Positions 24,093-34,425 of a stretch of DNA of 64,000 bases are shown piece after piece. Every line of letters begins with the position of its first letter. The stretch's first letter is position 1. The stretch spans positions 58,645,965 through 58,709,964 of the forward strand of contig JAPXFY010000026.1 of assembly GCA_030674185.1 (NCBI GenBank), given 5' to 3'. This DNA is from Monoplex corrugatus. Lineage: Eukaryota > Mollusca > Gastropoda > Littorinimorpha > Ranellidae. The notes under the pieces are model-generated. The model was not told the origin of the DNA. It saw only the letters and a program-made list of their open reading frames with translations, and did no database searches. The position numbers were made by a program, and so were the translations under genes.

Positions 24093-24703
24093 GTGACCTG
24101 TTCTCACGAATGGGGTCACAACTTAATTTTGAGAGGTATAGAGATATTTATATCACCGGAAAGCAGAAAAAATGCTCTTTCCAATGATGTATAATTCAAC
24201 TGTCTAACTGGAAAATTGAGTGAGTTACAGTAATTTAAAGGGAGTGGGTGATGGGACGGCCATTTTGAGAAAAGCAGAGTTAAAGAAGGACAACAAAATT
24301 CTCTGCTTTTTCCTTAGCAACCAGCATTCTATCTTCATCAAACTTAGTGAAATGATAGATTAAGTGGTTCTGCACTACATACTAGCTATTTCGCGAGCTG
24401 ATTCCAATGGTATGCGATATGCTGAGGCCCTGTACGGTTTCATGGCCTAAATTAAAGCTCAAACACACGCATTTTCACGGAAAAAATCTGCACATTCTCG
24501 ATGGGTTATCACTTTAAAATGTTATTTTAACACTCTTTCAGCCCAAATTTCACTTTAATCTTTGCCATAATTGATAGATTAATGGTCAGACAATGTGTAG
24601 GAACAAAAATCTCAAATCACCCAGATCGACCCTCACCACCTTTTCAGGCCCGTATCTCAGTTCACACGTTGCGACTTGTGACCCGTTCGCAAGAACCAGT
24701 CAC
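24093..24703. mobile_element. 611-bp MITE with ~31-bp terminal inverted repeats
   Basis: The left end GTGACCTGTTCTCACGAATG and the reverse complement of the right end, GTGACTGGTTCTTGCGAACG, align over about 31 bp with a few mismatches. ATAT flanks both ends (24089-24092 and 24704-24707), giving a TA or ATAT target duplication. No coding frame lies inside. It is most consistent with a non-autonomous TA-inserting DNA transposon. Confidence 0.75.
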
Positions 24704-24796
24704 ATATTAACATGCTGGCTGCCGGTTTTTTTCACAGAGCCATGGACTCAAAACTTGATGTCTTGAGTTCCACCTTACTCTGCAACATTTATTATA

Positions 24797-25192
24797 CATG
24801 GGGGGTGCAAAAGTAGGTATACAGTAAGTATCACATCATTATTATAATGCTTAATTCATTAAAATTATTAGCACATTAAGTTAGTTTGCCTTATTTTTGA
24901 TATTTTCATTGTCATTAATTATATTTTATCGTAACTAATAATATGCATGTACTTTTTATCCTAACTTTTAATTTTTTAATTTTTTTCAGTTAAAGCGGCA
25001 ATTTAATTTCGATCTAAGTGGCCATTTAATTTAGATCTAAGCGGCAATTTAATTTAACCATGACTGGTAATTTGACGGATGAGGAGCACAAATGGATTTT
25101 AAAACAATACTGGAAGACAGAGAATACTGAATGTGTGAGAGAGCAGCGGTTTTCTTTTTTCATAACTGTATACCTACTTTTGCACCCCCCTG
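24797..25192 (+). mobile_element. 396-bp Tc1/mariner-type MITE
   Basis: The ends share 26 identical bases (GGGGGGTGCAAAAGTAGGTA then TACAGT) as inverted repeats and are flanked by TA dinucleotides at 24795-24796 and 25193-25194. The left end has one extra T after CA. Three 23-bp internal units (GCGGCAATTTAATTT and similar) lie at 24994-25058, just before a start codon. It looks like an internally deleted derivative that kept the first part of a transposase gene. Confidence 0.85.
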
Positions 25193-25197
25193 TATAA
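25060..25197 (+). pseudogene. N-terminal remnant of a mariner-like transposase
   Basis: A 45-codon frame starts MTGNLTDEEHKWILKQYW and continues KTENTECVREQR before running into the right inverted repeat, where the stop lies. LTDEEHKWILKQYWKTEN resembles the start of the N-terminal helix-turn-helix of IS630/Tc1/mariner-type transposases (compare families with ER.WILK.Y..T.N..EVRR). That is family knowledge, not a search. The DDE catalytic domain is missing, so the product could at most bind DNA. Confidence 0.6.
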
Positions 25198-25320
25198 CTG
25201 GCTTGTTCACAGCCCGTCTTAGTGAATGTTCCAATCATTCTGGTGCTGACAGTATTTCATAGCTACCCCCCACCCCCACCCATCCATTTCAAGATCAGTA
25301 CTTAGGGTTTTGTGCTGGCT

Positions 25321-25560
25321 AAACCCTTTGACCCCTGCACCCTATCCATCAACTGCAAAAACTTAACCCTTTGAATCCCTCACACAATACACCAGGATGA
25401 GGAAGTCAAAAGGGTTAAGTTTTTGCCATGCTAGCATGGTTGACAATGCAGGACGCTGGTGGACAGGGCTGTGGGAGTCAAGGGGTTAAATTTTTGCCAT
25501 GCTAGCATGGTTGACAATGCAGGAAGCTGGTGGACAGGGTGCGGTAGTCAAAGGATTAAC
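25321..25560. repeat. Palindromic hairpin family P, locus 5
   Basis: Inverted half units, a rearranged and shortened centre near 25395, and two direct units of about 70 bp (GCTAGCATGGTTGACAATGC). The GCTAGC and CATGGC variants are shared by both direct units, so they duplicated locally. Confidence 0.88.
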
Positions 25561-25761
25561 AAAAGTTTCACTGGATTTAAATACCAAGATTGTTGCCATA
25601 AACAAGAACAACAATTACAACATCAACAACAAGAACAAGTTGTTTCCCTCTACTGAAAAGTCAACCAACCAGTTCCATCCCCCAGTCAATGTTAAAAATC
25701 ATCACATGGAACGACCGACACAAACACAATTCGCAGAAATCAAACAAAAATCACACATATA

Positions 25762-26350
25762 AAACAACAACAAAACCAAAGTAAAACAAAGCTAACACAC
25801 AGACAAATAAACAACAAAAACATAACACACAAAACAACAACAAAACCAAAGTAAAACAAAGCTAACACACAGACAAATAAACAACAAAAACATAACATAT
25901 AAAACAACAACAAAACCAAAGTAAAACAAAGCTAACACACAGACAAATAAACAACAAAAACAACATATAAAACAACAACAAAACCAAAGTAAAACAAAGC
26001 TAACACACAGACAAATAAACAACAAAAACAAACATATAAAACAACAACAAAACCAAAGTAAAACAAAGCTAACACACAGACAAATAAACAACAAAAACAT
26101 AACACACAAAACAACAACAAAACCAAAGTAAAACAAAGCTAACACACAGACAAATAAACAACAAAAACAACATATAAAACAACAACAAAACCAAAGTAAA
26201 ACAAAGCTAACACACAGACAAATAAACAACAAAAACAACATATAAAACAACAACAAAACCAAAGTAAAACAAAGCTAACACACAGACAAATAAACAACAA
26301 AAACAACATATAAAACAACAACAAAACCAAAGTAAAACAAAGCTAACATA
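25762..26350 (+). repeat. 66-70 bp minisatellite, A-rich
   Basis: Nine units contain AAACAACAACAAAACCAAAG and CTAACACACAGACAAATAAA. Spacings are 70, 70, 68 and 69 bp. The minus-strand open frames with Phe/Cys/Val runs are array translations. Confidence 0.96.
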
Positions 26351-26454
26351 CACACAAACATATGATAAAAACAAAACAATATAAAAACAACAACAAAACT
26401 GAAGTAAAACAAAACCAACATAACAGACAAACAATAAAAAACTGCTACACAGTG

Positions 26455-26962
26455 AACACTTAGTGACATTCCAGCATCCATTCCACACATATTTTCATAA
26501 AAACACTGAACACATAGCAGAATCCAGCATACATTCCACACATATTTTCCCAAAAACACAGAGCAGCATTCCTGCACACATTCCACACATATTTTCACAA
26601 AAACACAGAGCAGCATTCCTGCATACATTCCACACATATTTTCCCAAAAAACACTGAACAGCAGCATTCCAGCATAAATTCCACACATATTTTCACAAAA
26701 ACACTGAACACAGTGACATTCCAGTATACATTCCACACATTCTCACAAAAGAACTGAAAATAGAGCAGCATTCTCAGCATACATTTCCACACATCTTCTC
26801 CCAAAAACAAATGAAAAAGAGCAGCACTCCAGCATACATTCCACACATATTCTCACAAAAACACTGAACACAAAGTGACATTCCAGCATACATTCCACAC
26901 ATATTCTCACAAAAACACTGAACATACAGCGACATTCCAGCACACATTCACACATATTCTCA
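26455..26962 (+). repeat. ~50-65 bp variable minisatellite
   Basis: About ten units contain CATTCCACACATATTTTC and a CACTGAACA/GCAGCATTCC linker of variable length. It directly follows the 25762 array. Confidence 0.93.
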
Positions 26963-27107
26963 TTGTATGTACAGACTTGGAGGAAGAGCAAATCTCTGTC
27001 ACTTAAAAAGCAACTGGACAGGGGAACAGTATGTAAGTTTAGTGATTACTTCTATACATATTTTTAGGTCGACACAGACAATACAAAAACACATACAACT
27101 ATAAAAA

Positions 27108-27900
27108 TAAATGCATGTTGTGGAACACCTTTTTTTGTATGGTATGTATACACAAATACACATACTTCCACAAACAAACAAACAAAAAAATGCACGTAGT
27201 GGAACACCTTTTTGGGTATGCGTACACAAGCACACACACTTCCACAAACAAACACGCAGTGGAACACCATACACAAACACACACACTTCCACAAACAAAC
27301 AAACACGTAGTGGAACACCATACACAAACACACACACTTCCACAAACAACAAACAAATACACGTAGTGGAACACCATACACAAACACACACACTTCCACA
27401 AACAAACAAACACGTAGTGGAACACCATACACAAACACACACACTTCCACAAACAAACAAACACGTAGTGGAACACCATACACAAACACACACACTTCCA
27501 CAAACAAACAAACACGTAGTGGAACACCATACACAAACACACACACTTCCACAAACAAACAAACACGTAGTGGAACACCATACACAAACACACACACTTC
27601 CACAAACAAACAAACACGTAGTGGAACACCATACACAAACACACACACTTCCACAAACAAACACATAGTGGAACACCATACACAAACACACACACTTCCA
27701 CAAACAAACACGTAGTGGAACACCATACACAAACACACACACTTCCACAAACAAACGAACACGTAGTGGAACACCATACACAAACACACACACTTCCACA
27801 AACAAACAAACACGTAGTGGAACACCATACACAAACACACACACTTCCACAAACCAACAAACAAATACACGTAGTGGAACACCTTTTTCAGTATGGTATG
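27108..27900 (+). repeat. 51-bp minisatellite
   Basis: About 15 units of CACGTAGTGGAACACCATAC, ACAAACACACACACTTCCAC and AAACAAACAAA. 51 bp is 17 codons, so all three minus frames and one plus frame stay open for 185-306 codons. First and last units have a different insert (TTTTTTGTATGG and TTTTTCAGTATGG). Confidence 0.97.
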
Positions 27901-28804
27901 TATATACACAAGCACACACACTCAGTCAGATGAACACTACCTCATACTACGTGCCCCCAGCACACTCCCACACATCGACACAACCAGTAAAAACCAATCA
28001 CCACGAGCAGAAACGAACCAAGAAGCTCCTGAACAATATACAACCCCCCAAAAAACTCGCACCAAAAAATATGTGTCTGCCAAATGACAGCACCCCGCGT
28101 ATAAAAAAGAGACAGGAAAAAGTTAAAGTACAGTAAATACTCTCCGCCGCTTTGTTATGCTGAAGTAAGTGGAGTGTAAACACCTTCAATAACATCGATT
28201 CATAATGCTGTCACAGAGCACTGTGTTGAAGATACAACCATGACAGAGCACAAGTACACTTAGACTACTTACAGTGAAAAATACTTAAGTTACAGTAAAA
28301 CACAGTTTACGCAGGCCAGCCTGGTTAACAATGAAGAGCAATTATCATAAATATAGTCATGAAGGGATTCATGATTATGGTTCTGTATGAAAAATAGCGC
28401 TGTCCTTAAACTGACAGTAGGGGTTACGATCATAATGTAAACATAATTATACTGAAAGAGTCGCTACAATGCTGCAAATAGAGATGGAAAAAGTTACTAC
28501 CATGCTGCAAATATCCACTGAAAGAGTTACTACCAAGCTAAAAATAGACTGAAAATGTTACAATTATAGACTGAGAGGATTACTACGATGCTGAAAATAC
28601 AGATTACTCATTTATCTGAAAAGAAACTTACACAAGAACATGAAAACAAAGATGTTATTACACCAAAAGTAGAAATAATTTCAATCATGAAGTCTGCCAA
28701 CACCCACAAATCTTCATGTCAATACACACCAAAACTGAATGTTTACTTTTTTGCCTAAAACTGAATTAACTATATACATGTACATACAAACACAGGTCAG
28801 ACAC
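27901..28804. other. Unassigned; diverged short repeats at 28455-28600
   Basis: A loose series built on ACTGAAAGAGTTACTACNATG CTGCAAAT-like units lies at 28455-28600 and may be a very old tandem array. The region falls beyond the 3' end of DOLPP1, so it may include its 3' UTR. I could not identify a polyadenylation signal with confidence. Confidence 0.35.
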
Positions 28805-28915
28805 TTACTTCTTGACGACATCTTCAGCCAACTTATCCCGTGAGTTAACAAGCGCAACTTTCAAACTGTCAGTCTTCTTGTGTTCCAAATCTTCTTGTGT
28901 TCCCAATTTCAAAGT
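28805..28915 (-). CDS. DOLPP1: Probable last exon (8) of DOLPP1
   Basis: The frame reads LKLGTQED and then on to KLAEDVVKK and TAA at 28807-28805. KLGT matches the C-terminal KLGT of vertebrate DOLPP1, and the required phase (one base to complete AG-N) fits. No AG lies where the acceptor should be: the T10 tract is followed by GTAACTGATAC. A 17-18 bp duplication (GGAACACAAGAAG twice) has lost one base in its second copy. Without that loss the frame would stop at GAC TGA, giving a short tail much like the vertebrate one. The extended tail may therefore be recent or not translated. Confidence 0.45.
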   Translation of the reverse strand, partial: TLKLGTQEDLEHKKTDSLKVALVNSRDKLAEDVVKK

Positions 28916-31192
28916 ATCAGTTACAAAAAAAAAATCACATATAATTTTCTCTATGTAGACATAGAAAATACTACCAGGATGCTTTAAAATATACTGACTT
29001 TATCAGTACTAAGCTGAAGTATGATTGTCAGTAAACTGACAGACAGAGTTGTTCCTGCATGGACTTAACCCTTTCACTCCCACACCTACCCACCAGCTTC
29101 AAAAACGTAACCTTTTCACTCCTTCATCCTATCCACCAGCTTCCTGCAGGAAGCTGGTGAAGAAGGTGAATGTGTGAAAGGGTTAAATTTTTGCTTTACT
29201 GTCATGGGGTGACAACACAGGACATTGGAAGATAGGATGAGGGAGTCAAAGGGTTAAAAGTAGTCATTAACCCTTTCACTACCGCACCCTATCCACTAAC
29301 TGCAAAAACTTAATCCTTTGATTCCCTCACCCTTTCCACCAGCTTCCTGCACCCTTTCCACCAGCTTCCTGCAGGAAGCTGGTGGAAAGGGTGAGGGAAT
29401 CAAAGGGTTAAGTTTTTGCTTTGCTAGCATGGTTGGCAATACAGGATGCTGGTGGACAGTGTGCGGAAGTCAAAGGGTTAAGTCAGAACCATCCTGGGTG
29501 TAAGTCTTCCACATTACTGACCATCAACTCTTCAGACAAAAATATGTTGTGATCATACTGACACACAAGTGCATATTTATGGCAGGGGGCCACTGGTAAC
29601 AAGACCACTGACAACTGTCCACAGATGTCGCTGTAAGACCCCCGTGCACAAAAAAGATTATTGTGAAATTGCCGTTCCACAGTGACAAAATCACTCGTGC
29701 ACATTTATGAGAACAGGCAATGCTCATAACTCTATTCATAAGACTGTTTCACATTATGAACTGTTCCAATACAAAACCCAAAACAAGTGTGACTGCCTGT
29801 GTTCAAGCAAACAGGAACCAGAAAAAACACGAAAGAAGAATAAGAACGCGTATTTAATACAAGACAAGACAAGACAGGCGCAAATTTTCAGCCAACTGGC
29901 CTTTGTCAAGTGTAAGATCACAAACAAACAAACACCAGATACAAAAAATCAGGAGAAAAAGACTGAAACTTCCCTGCTGCTCTGTCCTGTGTGAGTCTTT
30001 TTTGTATCTGGTGTTTGTTTGTTTGTGATCTTACGCTTGACAAAGGCCAGTTGGCCGAAAATTTGCGCCTGTCTTGTCTTGTTGTATTAAATACGCGTTC
30101 GTATTCTTCTTTCGTGTTTTTTCTGGTTCCTGTTCCAATACAGACGCTTGCATGGCAACTGTACGGCCAGTCACATACTGTGATACACAAACCGTTCACA
30201 TCACTTTCACATGACACACAACACAACCAGTTGACGTGAAGGAACAGCTCAGCTATGTACAATGACTGTATTTGGATTAGTAATTATGATTGTAGTATTC
30301 TTACACTTTCGATAACTGTTTCCTATGCTGGTGTTGTAGTTAGCCTTTACGATGATTATTACATTTTTTGTTATTATTATTATTATGACCATTATTTACA
30401 GTCATGACAACAGGAAACATACCGTTTCAAGGAATAGAAATCAATATCGTGAGAACAACAAGACCACCCTGGTAACTGAAGCAGCCAACTGGCTCAAAAA
30501 CAAGTTGTCTTCAAGCTGAAAGTAGAGCGGTCAATACAAGAATGGTAGTGTAAGACATTCCATATTAAAAGCAGACACTCCACAGCTAAAAGTACACTTA
30601 AAAAGATTTTTTCCAGCAACTAAAGAATACGATACGTACCATCTTTAGTTTGGTTAAGAAGTTACATACGTCTGTACTGTACATTGAATTAAAAGCGAGT
30701 AAGAGAATGGTTAAAAAACAGGCAGCAGCCATGACAGACAAGAAAGAGGACAGCTACGTTCTGTTCAAACAGTCAGAGTCTGTTGAAGGAGGAGGTTGGT
30801 CAGGTTCAGTACAAAAAACACAGCTGGAAATCACACACAGAGGACAGTTGTATTAAAAATAGACATGGACAGCGCGTCATGAAACTGGAAGTCAAACGGA
30901 CGAGGAGCATGGAGAGGACCAAAAGTTGGAGAATGAACGAAGGTGAAGGAGGCAGACATCTGCTCCATGTTCACCCCGATGCTATTGGGACTTCCGCGAT
31001 GTTATTTTTCTTTGTCGACTCCTGAAACACACATACACAAACACACAGACATACATGCAAACACACATGCATACGCACACACACACCCAGGCACACACAC
31101 ACCCAGGCACACATACACACACGCACACGCACATACACATGCACACACACACACACACACACACACATGCACACACACACACACACACGCAT

Positions 31193-31253
<61 letters not shown>

Positions 31254-31483
31254 ACACACATACACACACACATTCACAGATATATAAAGTCGATTATACA
31301 AGCACATTTAGCATCTGTTTAATGTTACCAGTAATGACATTACTTCTCTCTGCCAAATCCACACAGATACAAGGTCATACTCATATACAAGTACAAAACT
31401 GTCAAAACATTTTACATTTGTCTGATATTACCACTGATGCCATTACCTTTCTCTGCCAAACCACCCTTACATGCACACACACA

Positions 31484-31564
<81 letters not shown>

Positions 31565-32897
31565 TACATACGGGAATTTATACACGTACTAAACTGCAAG
31601 AAAATATTACACATTTGTCTAATGTTATCTGTGATGACATAATTTTTCTCTGCCAAATCCACAAACATACAGATGTATTATACAAGGTGATTTATACATG
31701 CGCATAACTGTCAAGACAATGTTTTATATCTGTTTAACCCATGACTGCTGTCGACGTAAAAATTCCAGACCTCTCAAACCTTCTGTGATGCACACAAATG
31801 TAAAATTAACACAGGTATTTTGACACGTTTCAGCCTAATGTAGGCCTACATGGGAGAGAAGCACTGACTGATGATATCAGTCTTACAGAGGGTTCATAAA
31901 AGTGACCGGCTTCCCTTACATGACTTTTTGACCTATGCAACCCTTACCAGACTGGTTTTATTTTTCTGAGAATCAAAACTGGTTTTCAGCAAAATGGTGA
32001 CGCCATGAAAGTCTTGCAGTCCAGCACATTTTAAACTTTTGAAATCATGTGAGTTGATTCAAGAAATTGTGAATGACTGTAGGATGATTCAGAAGACAAT
32101 TCTGAGACAAGAAAAGGCTGAAAACAGGAGTATTTACTCACTGTTGGCTTGAAATGTGCTCCATACAGACACAAAAAGTATTGATCTTACAAGCACACAA
32201 CAAAGGATTGTGGCCACAGGTAATACTGGTAGCCAGCCAACACTTCACTTCTGGTAGCCAGCCAACACTTCTGGTAGCCAGCCTGGCAGCCAGCCAACAC
32301 TTCTGATAGCCAGCCAACACTTCTGGTAGCCAGCCAACACTTTCAAAGTGTTGAAGTACACAGTCCCAACATTGTCAAATCACTCACCACTTCTACTTCT
32401 ACGAGTATATAGCAGTAGAGGAGCTAGGATGATGGAGTGGGGGTGAGGTGTGTGGTGGCAGCAGACAACATGACTGGGTCAAGCCACTTTGTATATTAGT
32501 ACGCCGCTCCTCTTTGTAGCTAACCAGCTGTCATTGATCTGTCAATAAGTGGTCATCCACAGTCTCAACACTTTTAGATTTCATCAAGGACATATCTCCT
32601 TTTTTTTCTTGTTTTTTGTTTCTATGGTAAGCAGTTATGAGTTCTTTGTCTGAATTTTCACAAAAAAATACTATATATGTAGAAATTTCTTCTGAAATGC
32701 ATTCTGTCATGCCTAATGCAGCACTCTGTGTAATCTCAAGCACAGATTCCCACAAATACAAAATGAGCAGTTGTTTAAGTGTACACTGTAGTGACGCAAC
32801 GTTTTCCCTCAGCATATGGAAAACATCGGACAACAAAAACTACTGGCAGTTAAGAGGTTAATGTTGCCACTGATGATGTTATTTTTCTGCCAAATCC

Positions 32898-32928
<31 letters not shown>

Positions 32929-34369
32929 GACACACACACACAGACACATACACACACAAACACACACATACACACACACACACAGACACACACACACACA
33001 CATACACACACACACACACAGACACACACCACAGACACACACACACACACATACACACACACACATATACACACACACAGACACACACACACAGACACAG
33101 ACACACAGACACAGACACACAGACACACACAGACACACACACACAATCTATTATACAAGTCATGTATACATGAACATGACAGTCAAGATACTAAACAGCA
33201 TCAGTTTGATGCTGCCCACCTATGGCTGGCACAGAAATACAGCTCTTGCCTTTCCACCTGCCTGCATGAGTCTGTATGGGTGTGACTTATGCCCAGGGAA
33301 CTTTACATGCGTACACAGCAACAAATCTACCCAGCAATGAACACGTACCTGGCTTTCTTCAAAGTCAGAGAGAGGTAAAGCACAGACGGACAGACGATGG
33401 GGAAACTGCTCTCGTTATGGAGGCCCTGAGAAAAGTTGAGGTCTTTACCACCTCACTCCCCCACAACCTTATGGCTATAGGACAATCTGTCAGAGGGGAG
33501 TAAAGGAGGCAGTTTACATCGCCGCAAGGAACCCCACCCTCAACCGTGACCGGCGCCGACACAACCTGCCATCCGTGTACTCCTCACTTATTCAGTCGCA
33601 CTGTCGTGAGTTCGCTCACGGCGGTGCGCACTGAAGCCAGTTCTCAACCCAGCAGTTGCGCTGAAGATGTCGGCTGGATCGCCGATGAAAGCTACGCAGT
33701 AAGTAGCCTTTTTTGTAACTGAGAGCCAGGTTCAACCAGGTAGCCATTAAATCTTTTTAATGTTGCCACTGATGATGGTATTTTTCTCTGCAGATCTTCA
33801 ATCCACACCTCCATCAACAGGGCCTGCAAGCAGCTATGACCTGTGTGAACCATGGACAGATCAGCACCCTGAAGGGGAAAAACTTAATTTGAATATTCAA
33901 TTTTCTATTGATACCCTTACCTTGCTTCTGACCGGGAAGACGTGTATTCGAACCAAAGAACATGTGGAATCAACGTGGAATCTCGCAACATAAATAACTC
34001 CCCCACAGGACTGCAACACACATCATTTTGTTCTCATCATCATCATCTTGTCATTTTTAGTTATCAACAGCAATTATGAGCTTACAATATTACACAGACA
34101 TGGACTTACTGGAGACAGGGTGAAGAAAAAGTGATATTCTTAGAAACACGTAAAGCACAAATTCATATGGATAATATGCACACACGCACACAGGTGCACA
34201 CACACTGGCACATACACACACACACACACACAAGCACGCACACACATGTGCGCACACACACACACACACACCACAGGCATTCACGCACACATGCACACAC
34301 ACACACACAAACACCACACACACACACAGGCATTCACGCACGCATGCACGCACACACACACACACATCA

Positions 34370-34425
<56 letters not shown>

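Larger units (their letters stand above)
24000..25320 (+). mobile_element. Composite: old D4-like repeat interrupted by two MITEs
   Basis: Old repeat sequence at 24000-24088, 24708-24794 and 25195-25320 is split by insertions at 24093-24703 and 24797-25192. The last two flanks (TCTTGAGTTCCACCTTACTC, TGCAACATT and then a tail with ATCATTCTGGT) rejoin in the order seen in the uninterrupted element at 2860-3110. Confidence 0.6.

Noticed and set aside
26999..27921. Cysteine/valine-rich 253-306 codon frames and a 185-codon plus frame
   Set aside because: Translations of the 51-bp minisatellite with embedded CA repeats.
29990..30080. Hammerhead-like TTGACAAAGGCCAGTTGGCC followed by GAAA in the foldback arms
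   Set aside because: The C and G of the CUGANGA box are replaced, and I find no paired stem I or stem III around it, so the helix-plus-GAAA similarity is not enough.
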